Positions 26,697 to 35,513 of a DNA stretch of 64,000 nucleotides are shown in pieces. Source of the DNA: Amycolatopsis pithecellobii. GTDB lineage: Bacteria; Actinomycetota; Actinomycetes; Mycobacteriales; Pseudonocardiaceae. Position numbers and translations under genes: made by a program. Each line of letters begins with the position of its first letter. Position 1 is the first letter of the stretch. The notes below the pieces were generated by a model. That model saw only the letters and a program-made list of their open reading frames with translations. It did not search any database and had not been told where the DNA came from. Where the stretch lies: positions 38,272 to 102,271 of the forward strand of contig NZ_WMBA01000024.1 in the NCBI RefSeq assembly GCF_009707865.1. The letters run 5' to 3'.

Positions 26697-27548
26697 TCAG
26701 CAGGAAATTGCCGGTGGTGATGGCCAGCGAAGCGTGCTCCGCACCGATCGACCGAGGACCCAGGCGCGTTCTTCCCGGGTCAGCAGGCCGGTGTCGCGCA
26801 GGTAGATCAAGGTGTCTGCCCAGGTGAGGCCGTGGCGAGCCAGGGTTGTCGCGTCGCTGGCCCACATGACTCGTTCGGCGCCGTACACGTCGAGCGCGCG
26901 TCGCAGCTCTGCCTGGAGCACGGGAAAAGGGTGTTCGCCCGCTGCGAATGCGGAGTGCTCGTGACACCACTTCAGCGAGACATTCGGGTGTTCGGAAAGG
27001 CGCAGGACCTCCTCCCAAGCCGGTGCGGTGCGCGCGAAGCCGAGGTGGTCGAGGATGAAGATGCCCTCGGTGAACTCGGTGAGGTACTGCGCGAACCGGT
27101 CGTTGTGGCCGGCCGTGAAGACGAAAGTCGGCATCCCGAATTCAGTGGCCGCCGCGAATAGCCTTCGGTACCCCCCACCGGCGAAGTCCTCCGCCCATTC
27201 CGGTTCGACCCAGGCCCGAAGCGCAAGGCAATGCGGGTCGCCGGCCGCGAGCCGGACGACGGTTTCGACATCGGGGTCGAGGTGGTTCGCCCGCATGAGG
27301 TATTTGAAGCGCTCGGGATATCGCATCGATGCCATTCGGCCGCCGTCGGCCAAGGGCCGCAGGATGTTGTTGTCGAGCACCTGGTACGGCTGGACGGGCG
27401 GCGTGTTCGTCCACGCTTCGTCGACGAGTACCGACCGGATCCCGAGTGCGTCCATGGCCGACAGGCACGCTTCGGGTGTCAGTCCGTGGAAAAGATGAAC
27501 CTGGGCATCGACGATGTCGAGCCGCTTCCGCACCTCGCTCACAGCCAC
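26697..27548 (-). CDS. Amidohydrolase family protein (TIM barrel, QxH start)
   Basis: 283 residues. It starts with DIVDAQVHLFHG, so the first metal motif is Q-x-H rather than H-x-H, a variant seen in some amidohydrolase-2 lactonase-like proteins. GIFILDHLGFA, VSLKWCHEHS and VMWASDATT give the later ligands. Function could be a lactonase or ring-product hydrolase acting before the dienelactone hydrolase downstream. GTG 27548 follows GGGGAAGG. The promoter region is shared with the divergent SDR operon. Confidence 0.72.
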   Translation of the reverse strand: MAVSEVRKRLDIVDAQVHLFHGLTPEACLSAMDALGIRSVLVDEAWTNTPPVQPYQVLDNNILRPLADGGRMASMRYPERFKYLMRANHLDPDVETVVRLAAGDPHCLALRAWVEPEWAEDFAGGGYRRLFAAATEFGMPTFVFTAGHNDRFAQYLTEFTEGIFILDHLGFARTAPAWEEVLRLSEHPNVSLKWCHEHSAFAAGEHPFPVLQAELRRALDVYGAERVMWASDATTLARHGLTWADTLIYLRDTGLLTREERAWVLGRSVRSTLRWPSPPAISC

Positions 27549-27592
27549 ACCTTCCCCGAGTAGACATCATGGAAGCAATATCATATTCTCAA

Positions 27593-27605
27593 CATCATAT
27601 ATGAG
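27593..27605. promoter_or_regulatory. Putative operator, CATATATGATG class, in divergent promoter
   Basis: CATCATATATGAG matches the perfect palindrome at 14423, and a second AT-rich half (ATATCATATT) lies just before it at about 27579. It lies between divergent starts at 27548 and 27618, so it could control both. Confidence 0.55.
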
Positions 27606-27617
27606 AGAGGTGGGCCG

Positions 27618-28382
27618 GTGGCAACAGATCTGACGGGACGGGTAGCCCTGGTGACCGGCGCGGGCTCGGTGCCGGGTCGTGGCATGGGACGTGCCATCGC
27701 GAGTGCCCTTGCCGCTGCCGGGGCCGCGGTAGTCGCGGTCGACATCGACGCCGCGCGGGCAAAAGACACTGCCGAGGCGATCCGGAGCCAGGGCGGCAAG
27801 GCGGCTCCGTTCGCGGCGGATGTCACGCGCGGCGGCGACGTCGACGCGATGGTGGAGTTCACCCTCGAGACGTTCGCGAGTCTGGACATACTCATGAATC
27901 ACGCCGGACGCGGCAGCATCGCGACCGTCGAGGAGACTACCGAAGACGACTGGCGCGCGATGGTCGAGATCGACCTCACCGCGCCCTTCCTCACGACTCG
28001 TCGCGTGCTGCCACACCTGCTCGAACGGGGCGGCGGCGTCATCGTCAACACCGCCTCGATCTGCGGGCTCGCCGCCGGGCGTGCGGGCGCCGCGTATACG
28101 GCGGCGAAGCACGGGCTCATCGGGCTGACCCGACACGTCGCCGCCACCTACGGCGAACGAGGGATCCGGTGCAATGCGCTGTGTCCCGGCCCGGTCGGCG
28201 AGGCCAGACCGAACCGGCCGCTGGATGAATACCCTCGCGCGTTTCGCGGGATCTACGCGTCGGCTCCGCGCGTCGGCCGCCCGGACGAGGTCGCACCGCT
28301 GGCGGTGTTCCTTGCCGGCGACGAAGCGTCGTTCATCAACGGCGCCGCCATCCCTGTCGACGGTGGCTGGACCGCCTGTTGA
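27618..28382 (+). CDS. Short-chain dehydrogenase/reductase
   Basis: 254 residues. TGAGSVPGRGMGRAIA is the cofactor loop, NHAG the structural motif (His for the usual Asn), and Tyr160/Lys164 (YTAAK) the active site. The C-terminus INGAAIPVDGGWTA is classical. The GTG start has AGAGAGG close by. First gene of an operon that continues into an E1alpha/E1beta/lipoyl module, so it may produce the 2-oxo acid or ketone that the module uses (inference). Confidence 0.85.
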   Translation: MATDLTGRVALVTGAGSVPGRGMGRAIASALAAAGAAVVAVDIDAARAKDTAEAIRSQGGKAAPFAADVTRGGDVDAMVEFTLETFASLDILMNHAGRGSIATVEETTEDDWRAMVEIDLTAPFLTTRRVLPHLLERGGGVIVNTASICGLAAGRAGAAYTAAKHGLIGLTRHVAATYGERGIRCNALCPGPVGEARPNRPLDEYPRAFRGIYASAPRVGRPDEVAPLAVFLAGDEASFINGAAIPVDGGWTAC

Positions 28383-28413
28383 CGCGAGTGACCGACAGAC
28401 AGGAAAACCGATC

Positions 28414-29418
28414 ATGACCACTACCGCTACGCCGGCTTCTCGAGTGAGCCCTGACCTCGGGCGTCGCCTCTACGGTCTCATGACGCTCGCCGCGGGAGTC
28501 GATGAACGGCTGCGCAAGGGAATCAGGAACGGCGAGTTCGGTGTGCACCTGCACTCGCCGCGCGGTCACGAGGCCGTCGCCGCGGGCCTCGGCACGGCGC
28601 TACGCTCCGACGACCGCCTCGTCGCCACCTATCGCGGTCTGCACGTCCAAATTGCGAAGGGCGTCCCACTCGCCGAAGTGATCGGCGAGATCCTCGGCCG
28701 CAGCGCCGGCGCGGCGCGTGGCAAGAGCGGTTCGATGCATGTGACGTGCCCGGAGGCTGGGCTGATGCACAGCACGGGCATCGTCGGCAGCGGAGTACCG
28801 GTGGCCGTCGGCGTTGCCCTCGCCGCTCGCCGGCAGGGCAGCAGCCGGGTCACCGCGGTGTGTTTCGGCGACGGAGCCGCGAACACGGGGTCGTTTCACG
28901 AGGGGCTCAACCTCGCCGCGGTCTGGCGACTTCCGGTGGTGTTCGTGTGCGAGAACAATCTGTGGGCCGAGATGACGCCCGTCCACGAGAGCATGCGGGT
29001 GGAGACGGTCGCCGAGCGTGCCGCTGGGTACGGCATGCCGGGTGTCCGCGTCGACGGGAACGACCCCGAGGCGGTGTACGAAGCCATTGCGACCGCGGCC
29101 AAGGTCGGGCGCGCGGGTGGTGGCCCCAGCCTGGTCGAATGCATGACCTTCCGGCTGGCCGGACATTCGACCGGCGATGCACACCACTACATGCCCGAAG
29201 CGCAGCTCGCGGCCGCTCACGCGGCCGATCCGGTGCCGGCGTACCGGCGCAGCCTGCTGGAGCGCGGTGTGCTGAACGAGAGTGAACTGGCGGCGATCGA
29301 CACGAGTAGTGCGTCGCAGGTGGCGACTGCGCTGGCCGCGGTACTGGAGTCGCCGCCGCCCGGGCCCGCGGAAGTCGACCGGGATGTTTATGCGGACATG
29401 GAAGGGATTCCGTCGTGA
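28414..29418 (+). CDS. TPP-dependent 2-oxoacid/acetoin dehydrogenase E1 alpha (module 1)
   Basis: 334 residues. The thiamine diphosphate motif runs from GDGAANTGSFHE to VFVCENN, and SMHVTCPE and MTFRLAGHSTGD are typical of acetoin/pyruvate-type E1 alpha. Together with the next gene it would decarboxylate a 2-oxo acid (or cleave a diketone or acetoin) and transfer the acyl group to lipoate. ATG 28414 follows ACAGGAAAA. It overlaps the beta gene by GTGA. Confidence 0.88.
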   Translation: MTTTATPASRVSPDLGRRLYGLMTLAAGVDERLRKGIRNGEFGVHLHSPRGHEAVAAGLGTALRSDDRLVATYRGLHVQIAKGVPLAEVIGEILGRSAGAARGKSGSMHVTCPEAGLMHSTGIVGSGVPVAVGVALAARRQGSSRVTAVCFGDGAANTGSFHEGLNLAAVWRLPVVFVCENNLWAEMTPVHESMRVETVAERAAGYGMPGVRVDGNDPEAVYEAIATAAKVGRAGGGPSLVECMTFRLAGHSTGDAHHYMPEAQLAAAHAADPVPAYRRSLLERGVLNESELAAIDTSSASQVATALAAVLESPPPGPAEVDRDVYADMEGIPS

Positions 29419-30416
29419 CGACGACAGCGCCGGCTCGGGCGCTGACCATGAAGGCGGCGATTCACGAGGCGCTGGACGAGGCCCTCACCGAAGACCCGCG
29501 GGTATTTCTCCTCGGGGAGGACGTCGCGGACCCGGGTGGCGGGATTTCCGGGGTGACGCTCGGATTGTCGGCGAAACATGGCGCGGACCGGGTGCTGGAT
29601 ACGCCCATCTCGGAGGCGGCGATCCTCGGTGCCGCCGTGGGTGCGGCGTTGGAGGGCCAGCGACCGATCGCAGAAATCATGATCATGGATTTCATCGCCA
29701 TCGCGATGGATCAGATCGTGAACGCGGCGGCGAAGGCGCGCTTCATGTCGGCCGGGCGAACCACCTGCCCGCTGACGATTCGCACCATGACCATGGGCGG
29801 CAGCGGGGCGGGCGCGACACACACCCAGTCGCTCGAGGGCTGGTTCATGGGGGTGCCCGGACTGAAGGTGATCGTGCCGAGTACTCCGGCCGACGCGAAG
29901 GGCCTGCTGCGTACCGCGATCGCCGATCCTGATCCTTGTCTCTTCGTCGAATCCCGGATCCTTTACGGGGTTCGCGGCGAGGTGCCGCCCGGAGAGCACC
30001 GCGTGCCCCTCGGCAAGGCGGACGTCAAGCGGCCGGGGACGGACGCGACGATCGTGACCTACGGCCGCGGGGTGCACGAGTCGCTCGCGGCCGCCGACAT
30101 CCTGCGGGAAGCCGGCATCGACGTCGAGGTACTCGACTTGCGCACGCTGGTGCCGCTGGACATGCGGACCGTGCTGGGGTCGGTGGCCCGGACCCGGCGG
30201 GCGGTGGTCGTGCACCATGCGACGCGGTTCGCGGGACCCGGTGCCGAGGTCGCGGCCCAGATCGCGGACCAGCTCTTCGGGCAACTCGCGGCGCCGGTCG
30301 CGCGAGTCGGGGGCGCCTTCCGGCCGAATGCCGCGAAGGCATTGGAAGCACGGACCAGCCCGACACCGGACCGGATCGTCGAGGCGGTCCGGGCAACGAT
30401 GGAGATCTCTCGATGA
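29415..30416 (+). CDS. TPP-dependent dehydrogenase E1 beta (module 1)
   Basis: 333 residues. Transketolase-like pyrimidine-binding domain: LLGEDVADPGGG, DTPISEAAILGAAVGAALEGQRPIAE, then a C-terminal domain with VTYGRGVHESL and DLRTLVPLD. It pairs with the alpha subunit to complete the TPP site. GTG start within the alpha stop, and ATGA overlap with the lipoyl gene, show strict coupling. Confidence 0.9.
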   Translation: MTTTAPARALTMKAAIHEALDEALTEDPRVFLLGEDVADPGGGISGVTLGLSAKHGADRVLDTPISEAAILGAAVGAALEGQRPIAEIMIMDFIAIAMDQIVNAAAKARFMSAGRTTCPLTIRTMTMGGSGAGATHTQSLEGWFMGVPGLKVIVPSTPADAKGLLRTAIADPDPCLFVESRILYGVRGEVPPGEHRVPLGKADVKRPGTDATIVTYGRGVHESLAAADILREAGIDVEVLDLRTLVPLDMRTVLGSVARTRRAVVVHHATRFAGPGAEVAAQIADQLFGQLAAPVARVGGAFRPNAAKALEARTSPTPDRIVEAVRATMEISR

Positions 30417-30658
30417 CGTCCGAGGTGGAGGTCCGCGTCCCCAAACTGAGCATGGATGCGGTGCAAGCGACATTCGTCGCCTGGTTGGTCGACGACGGCG
30501 CGACGGTGGAAGACGAGCAGCCGTTGTACACGGTCGAGACGGACAAAGTCGAGACCGACGTCCTGGCCCCGGCATCCGGTGTGCTCCGGCGAGGATCGGC
30601 CGTGCCGGGAACCGAATATCCGATCGGCACGGTGCTCGGGGTCATCGAGGCCGGCTGA
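30413..30658 (+). CDS. Free-standing lipoyl-domain protein (module 1)
   Basis: 81 residues, just one lipoyl/biotinyl hairpin: VPKLSMDAVQATFVAWLVDDG, then ETDKVETDV with Lys45 as the lipoylated residue, and ASGVLRRGSAVPGTEY. Normally this domain is the N-terminus of an E2 acyltransferase; here it ends at TGA and no E2 core follows in this operon. It would need the E2 core at 34,829 or one elsewhere. Confidence 0.88.
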   Translation: MTSEVEVRVPKLSMDAVQATFVAWLVDDGATVEDEQPLYTVETDKVETDVLAPASGVLRRGSAVPGTEYPIGTVLGVIEAG

Positions 30659-30760
30659 CATGTTCCACATCGCCGAACGCGCCGCTGTCCGGTGCCGTGC
30701 CTTGCACCCAGCATGAGTCTCGCCGAACGGGTTTCACGGGCTGGTTCAGCTGTCGTATTT

Positions 30761-30775
30761 CATATATTATGTAGG
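30761..30775. promoter_or_regulatory. Putative operator, CATATATGATG class
   Basis: CATATATTATGTAGG lies 20 bases before the amidohydrolase start at 30796, in a 137-base gap between two operons. The core resembles the sites at 14423 and 21565. Confidence 0.45.
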
Positions 30776-30795
30776 AACTAGGAAAGCGGGTAGCG

Positions 30796-31998
30796 ATGAC
30801 GGTCAGCCTTGACGACGTCCGGGCCATGGACATCGACAGTCACGAAATGGCGCCGCTCGACCGGTGGGGAAGTACCTGGGGTCCCCACTTCGGACGATTC
30901 GCCGAAATGCTCGCGCCGAGTCTGGGCCGTTTCGGGGACAGTCCGAACAACTTCGATCGGCCCGGGCTCCAGGACGAGCTGCCGATCGACGACGAGACCG
31001 TGTGGAACGAGCGCGGGCCCTCGGCGCCCAGTGCGTTCGATTTCGATCGCCGGGTCGAGGTCATGGATCTGATGGCCACCGCGCGCCAGCTGGTGTTCCC
31101 GTCCGCGGCGATGACGGCGTTCGGCTGCCTCCTCGGCGGCGAGCTGCGTCAGGCTTTCATGGCGCACCTGCCCTACGACGAATACGCATCGACACTGCAA
31201 GGCGCGGTGGACGAATACAACGCCTGGGTCGCGAAGGAGACGGCGAAGCACGGCGACCGGCTTCGCTTCGCCGGGTTCTTGCACGCCGAGAGCCCGGCCG
31301 AACTCATCCGGCGCGCGGAAACAATGCTGGAGAGCGGCATCAAGGTCTTCCACCTGCCGGTCGGTGTCGGCCCGGGTGGCACGTCGCCGGCAAATCACGA
31401 CCTCAACCCGTTCTGGCAGCTGGCTTCGGAGAACAACATCCCGGTCGTCAGCCACCTGGGCGGTCAGGCCGGCTATCGGGCGTCCGATGTCTGGACCAAA
31501 GCGCCTGAATTCGCCCCGGGCAAGGTCGAAAGCACCGAGGTCGGGTACAACCCGCTGAGCGTGAGTACGGTGCACCAGGCGGCCACCAACTTCATTTCGG
31601 CGATGGTGCTGGGCGGTGTGTTCGAGCGATTCCCGTCCCTGCGTTTCGGGGCGATCGAGTTCGGCGCGTATTGGGTGGGGCCGCTGGCGGAGACGCTCGA
31701 CCTCTGGGCCACGCGCGTTTTCCGGAAACGGGTGTCGGCGTACCTGTCGATGAAACCTTCGGAGTACCTCAATCGCAATGTGCGGGCGTGCCCCTTCTAC
31801 TTCGAGGACCTCACCTCCTATTTCGAGCGATTCACGGAGGTCGCGGACTGCTACGCCTACGGAAGCGACTACCCGCATATCGAAGGCGGCAAGAGTCAGC
31901 TCCAGGGTTTCTACGACCAGGTTGCTCCGCTCGGCGACGACGTCGTGCGCAAGTTCTTCGTCGGCAACGGTGAGCTGCTGCTCCCGGAACTCGGCTGA
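30796..31998 (+). CDS. Amidohydrolase 2 family protein (long form)
   Basis: 400 residues. MDIDSHEMAPLDRWG is the opening metal region, VVSHLGGQAG the barrel His, FGAIEFGAYWVGPL the replaced GH motif and YGSDYPHIEGG the Asp/His end. It belongs to the same long subgroup as the protein at 14,467 and is probably a hydrolase or decarboxylase of a ring-derived acid. First gene of a six-gene operon with an SnoaL-like protein and the second dehydrogenase module. Confidence 0.8.
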   Translation: MTVSLDDVRAMDIDSHEMAPLDRWGSTWGPHFGRFAEMLAPSLGRFGDSPNNFDRPGLQDELPIDDETVWNERGPSAPSAFDFDRRVEVMDLMATARQLVFPSAAMTAFGCLLGGELRQAFMAHLPYDEYASTLQGAVDEYNAWVAKETAKHGDRLRFAGFLHAESPAELIRRAETMLESGIKVFHLPVGVGPGGTSPANHDLNPFWQLASENNIPVVSHLGGQAGYRASDVWTKAPEFAPGKVESTEVGYNPLSVSTVHQAATNFISAMVLGGVFERFPSLRFGAIEFGAYWVGPLAETLDLWATRVFRKRVSAYLSMKPSEYLNRNVRACPFYFEDLTSYFERFTEVADCYAYGSDYPHIEGGKSQLQGFYDQVAPLGDDVVRKFFVGNGELLLPELG

Positions 31999-32003
31999 TC
32001 ACC

Positions 32004-32453
32004 ATGGCGGGCGGGAAAGAGGCGGCGGCGGATCCGTCGTATGTGCTCGAAGCGAAACAGGCGATCACCGAGGTGCTGCACAAATACTGCGAGGCCGCGG
32101 ACCAGGCGGATCCGTCGCTGGCGGCCGAGGTCTGGCACCCGGACGCCGTGGTGAACTACGAGGGAACGTTCGAGGGCACCGCGAAGGATTTCATGGAATG
32201 GGTCGGGGCCAGGCAACGCTCGAACAAGGCGATGGTGCACTACGTCATGAATGCGGTCGTCGAAGTCGACGGTGAGCGCGCCACTAGCAGGTCCTACGTT
32301 TTCGGGTACGTCCACACGGCCGACGACCGGCACAACATCTCCTCGGGCCGCTTCTCCGACGTCTGGGTGCGGTTCGACGGCGCGTGGCGGATAGTGGAAC
32401 GCCGCCACCGGCGTGACGTCTTTCTCACCCTACCCGTGGCGCCGTCCAGCTGA
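32004..32453 (+). CDS. SnoaL/NTF2-like protein
   Basis: 149 residues of NTF2-like fold: ITEVLHKYCEAADQADPSLAAEVWHPDAVVNYEG, with a conserved DVWVRFDGAWRIVERRHRRDVF ending. Such proteins are isomerases, dehydratases or dioxygenase-beta-like accessories in ring catabolism. The last strand resembles those near dehydratases in steroid and aromatic pathways. Starts 5 bases after the amidohydrolase stop. Confidence 0.75.
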   Translation: MAGGKEAAADPSYVLEAKQAITEVLHKYCEAADQADPSLAAEVWHPDAVVNYEGTFEGTAKDFMEWVGARQRSNKAMVHYVMNAVVEVDGERATSRSYVFGYVHTADDRHNISSGRFSDVWVRFDGAWRIVERRHRRDVFLTLPVAPSS

Positions 32454-32495
32454 CGGCACACGATTCCACGACATCATTCGGCAAAGCGAGGCGCA

Positions 32496-33554
32496 ATGAG
32501 CTGGTCTGTCAGCTGGCGGGAACGCGAGTGGGACAAGGATCTGTTACTGGAGATGTACCGACTGATGGTGCGGATCAGGCACTTCGAGGACGAAGGTGAG
32601 GTCTATCTGCGCCGGGGCGATTTCAGTGGTCCATACCATGCGTCGATCGGCCAGGAGGCCGCCTGTGTCGGGCCTCTGGTGTCGTTGCGCGGCACCGACT
32701 ATGTGACCGGGACGCACCGGTCGCACGGTCATCAGATCGCCAAGGGCGCACCGTTGAAGACGCTCGCCGCGGAGATCTGGGGCCGGCGTACCGGAGTGTG
32801 CAAGGGCAAGGGCGGATCGATGCACGTAGCCGACTTCTCCGTCGGTGCGCTGGGTGCGTCGGCCCTTCTCGGTGGGGCGATGGGCATTGCCACGGGCGCC
32901 GCACTCGCGCAGAAACTCGACGGCACGGACGGCGTCGTCGTCTGCTATTTCGGTGACGGCGTGGTGAACGAGGGCACGTTCCACGAGACGCTCAACTGGG
33001 CGGCGACGTGGAAGCTGCCGGTGATCTTCCTCTGCGAGAACAACCAGTACGCGGTGACCATGTGGTACGGCGACACCACCTCGGTCGACGTGCTGAGCAA
33101 GCGTGCCGTGGCTTACGACATCCCGGGGCGCACCGTCGACGGGATGAACGCGCTCCAACTTCATCATGTCTGCGAGGAGGCCATCGCGAGGGCGCGAGCC
33201 GGCGAGGGACCTTCACTGATCGAGGCGATGACCTACCGGTACAAGGAGCACAGCACCCGCCTGGTCATGCCGACGGGAGTCAAGAAGCGCGAAGGGATTC
33301 TGCGCGGATACCGGGAGTCTGCCGAGATCGAGGCCTGGCAACAGCGCGATCCGATCATTGTGCTGGCGGCGACCATCGTCGGCCAGGAACACGCGAGTGA
33401 GTCCGAACTCGACCGAATCGAGCAGGAAGAGATCGCGCAGGTACGCGACGCGTGGCAGTTCGCCGCGGATTCCGACTGGCCCGACGTCGAGGAGATCTGG
33501 ACCGACACCTGGCCTGAGCCGGTGCAGGCCGACAAGCGAGTGGAGCTCATCTGA
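32496..33554 (+). CDS. TPP-dependent 2-oxoacid/acetoin dehydrogenase E1 alpha (module 2)
   Basis: 352 residues, paralogous to the protein at 28,414. TPP motif from GDGVVNEGTFHE to IFLCENN; KGGSMHVADFSVG and MTYRYKEHSTR correspond to substrate-channel blocks. It decarboxylates a 2-oxo acid with the beta subunit next door. GCGAGGCGCA precedes the ATG. The stop overlaps the beta start (TGATG). Confidence 0.9.
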   Translation: MSWSVSWREREWDKDLLLEMYRLMVRIRHFEDEGEVYLRRGDFSGPYHASIGQEAACVGPLVSLRGTDYVTGTHRSHGHQIAKGAPLKTLAAEIWGRRTGVCKGKGGSMHVADFSVGALGASALLGGAMGIATGAALAQKLDGTDGVVVCYFGDGVVNEGTFHETLNWAATWKLPVIFLCENNQYAVTMWYGDTTSVDVLSKRAVAYDIPGRTVDGMNALQLHHVCEEAIARARAGEGPSLIEAMTYRYKEHSTRLVMPTGVKKREGILRGYRESAEIEAWQQRDPIIVLAATIVGQEHASESELDRIEQEEIAQVRDAWQFAADSDWPDVEEIWTDTWPEPVQADKRVELI

Positions 33555-34576
33555 TGGAACGAACGGACGGCTCGACACACAAGGTCACGTTCATCGAGGC
33601 CCGCATGGAGGCCGTCGCGGAGGAGATGCGCCGCGACCCGAAGGTGATCACGTGGGGCGAGGACATGCGTAGCGGCCTCATGGGCTTCGGCGGTGCTTCC
33701 CTGATCGACGAATTCGGCGCCCACCGGGTCTTCGATCCGCCCATCTCGGAGAACGCCATGGTCGGCGTCGCAGTCGGAGTGGCCGCGCTCGGTTACCGCC
33801 CGATCGTGAATCTCTGTGTCGCGAACTTCGCGACCTACGCGTTCGATCAGATCGTGAATCAGGCGTCGCGGGTCCGGTACCTGTTCGGCGGCCAGGCGGC
33901 GTCCCCGTTGACGGTTCACATCGGTATGAACACCGCGCTCGCCGGCGGTGCGCACCACACGGACCGGACGTATCCCATGCTGATGAACGTGCCGGGGCTC
34001 AAGATCGTCACACCCACCACGCCGCGCAACGCCCGCGGTCTGTGGAAGGCGGCGATCCGGGACGACGCACCGGTCATCGTGTACGACCGGGCGATGTTGT
34101 CCGCGCGAAAGGAGGAAGTCCCCGACGACCCGGATTTCGTCATCCCTATCGGGCAGGCGGAGATCGTCCGCGAGGGGACAGACGTCACACTCGTCTCGGT
34201 GGTCTGCCGTGACGAGACCACCCGCGCCGCGAAGAAGCTTGCCGAAGTGGGCATCTCGGCCGAGGTGATCGATCCGCTGAGCCTGGTTCCGCTCGATATC
34301 GACACCATTCTCGCGTCGGTCGAGAAGACCGGCAGGCTCGTGATCGCCGACGTCGCCAACGACACCAACAGCGCTGCCTCGCACATCGCCGCGCTTGTCG
34401 CTGACCGCGGTTACCGGTACCTGCGGGCTCCGATAAGACGGGTATGCACGCCGGACGTGCACATCCCGCACTCCCGTCCGTTGGAGTCGGTGGTGTTTCC
34501 CACGCCGGCCCGGATAGTGCGTGAAGTCCAGACCCTCGTCGAGGCGTCTGACGCGCTGGAACTCGTAGTGAGGTGA
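33554..34576 (+). CDS. TPP-dependent dehydrogenase E1 beta (module 2)
   Basis: 340 residues. ITWGEDMRSGLMGFGG, DPPISENAMVGVAVGVAALGYRP, the VPGLKIVTPTTPRNARGL segment and DPLSLVPLDIDT identify the transketolase-like E1 beta. It completes the heterotetrameric E1 with the upstream gene. Seven bases separate it from the lipoyl gene. Confidence 0.9.
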   Translation: MERTDGSTHKVTFIEARMEAVAEEMRRDPKVITWGEDMRSGLMGFGGASLIDEFGAHRVFDPPISENAMVGVAVGVAALGYRPIVNLCVANFATYAFDQIVNQASRVRYLFGGQAASPLTVHIGMNTALAGGAHHTDRTYPMLMNVPGLKIVTPTTPRNARGLWKAAIRDDAPVIVYDRAMLSARKEEVPDDPDFVIPIGQAEIVREGTDVTLVSVVCRDETTRAAKKLAEVGISAEVIDPLSLVPLDIDTILASVEKTGRLVIADVANDTNSAASHIAALVADRGYRYLRAPIRRVCTPDVHIPHSRPLESVVFPTPARIVREVQTLVEASDALELVVR

Positions 34577-34583
34577 CATCCCG

Positions 34584-34823
34584 ATGACCATTCCCATCAA
34601 ATTGCCGTCCTTCGGTGACATGACCGACGGAACGGTGCTGTCCTGGTTGAAACAGGTCAACGACCCGGTCACCGAGGGCGAACCTCTGGTGCTGATCGAG
34701 ACAGCGAAGGCCGAGGTGGAGGTCGAAGCGCCCGCTTCGGGAATCCTGACGAAGATCGTGGCGGAACCGGGCGAAACCGTGGATATCGGAGACGACCTCG
34801 GCGCCATCACCACTCGGGAGTAA
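34584..34823 (+). CDS. Free-standing lipoyl-domain protein (module 2)
   Basis: 79 residues: IKLPSFGDMTDGTVLSWLKQ, then ETAKAEVEVEAPASG with Lys42 in the lipoylation turn (usual sequence D-K-A; here A-K-A). It stops at TAA 34821-34823 just 5 bases before the E2 core, so the lipoyl and catalytic parts of E2 are two proteins here. Confidence 0.88.
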   Translation: MTIPIKLPSFGDMTDGTVLSWLKQVNDPVTEGEPLVLIETAKAEVEVEAPASGILTKIVAEPGETVDIGDDLGAITTRE

Positions 34824-34828
34824 CGGCT

Positions 34829-35500
34829 GTGGCGTTGACCGTGACCGAAATCCTTGAACCGACGTCGATACGCCGCATGATCGCCGGCAGGCTGGGCGCG
34901 AGCCACCGGGACGCGGTTCAAGTGCCGTTGCATCGGACGGTTGACGTCACGTCGGTCGTCACCGCGTCGCGGGCGGACCCTGCCGCCCCCAACCTCGTCG
35001 ACACCCTGCTGATGGCCACGGCGCGAGCGCTCGTCGACCACCCGTCTTTCAACGGCGTCGTCAAGGACGGTAAGCACGCACTGGTGCGTGAGGTGAATAT
35101 CGGTGTCGCCGCCGATACGCCGCACGGTCTGCTGGTGCCGGTCATCCGTGAGGTCGACCGGCTGTCGCCGGGCGAGTTGCGCTTCCGGCGCAAGGAAATC
35201 TCGGCTCGCGTTCTGGCCAGGAAGCACACGCTGGAGGACCTGTCCGACGGCACGTTCACCGTGTCGAACCTCGGTACGCTCGGCATCGACGTGTTCGATC
35301 CGATCATCAACCCGCCGCAGCTGGCGATCCTCGGGGTCGGCCGCGTGCGTGAGGAGGTCGTGGCAGACGGTGCGAGCGGGATGTGCGTCGCGGCGCGGAT
35401 GACGCTTTCTCTGTGCTTCGACCATCGTTTCCATGACGGCGCACCAGCGGCACGTTTTCTCGCCTCGATCGCCTCGGGGCTCGAGGCGGGCAACGGGTGA
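34829..35500 (+). CDS. E2 acyltransferase catalytic domain without lipoyl or E1-binding domains
   Basis: 223 residues matching the CoA-dependent 2-oxoacid dehydrogenase acyltransferase core: RRMIAGRLGASHRDAVQVPLHRTVD, NIGVAADTPHGLLVPVIREVDRLS, FTVSNLGTLGIDVFDPIINPPQ and the active-site DHRFHDGAPAARFL. It lacks the N-terminal lipoyl domain and the small subunit-binding domain; the lipoyl domain is the separate protein upstream. The start GTG 34829 is 5 bases after the lipoyl stop. No E3 gene is visible in the window. Confidence 0.88.
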   Translation: MALTVTEILEPTSIRRMIAGRLGASHRDAVQVPLHRTVDVTSVVTASRADPAAPNLVDTLLMATARALVDHPSFNGVVKDGKHALVREVNIGVAADTPHGLLVPVIREVDRLSPGELRFRRKEISARVLARKHTLEDLSDGTFTVSNLGTLGIDVFDPIINPPQLAILGVGRVREEVVADGASGMCVAARMTLSLCFDHRFHDGAPAARFLASIASGLEAGNG

Positions 35501-35513
35501 TCGGACACGGCGG

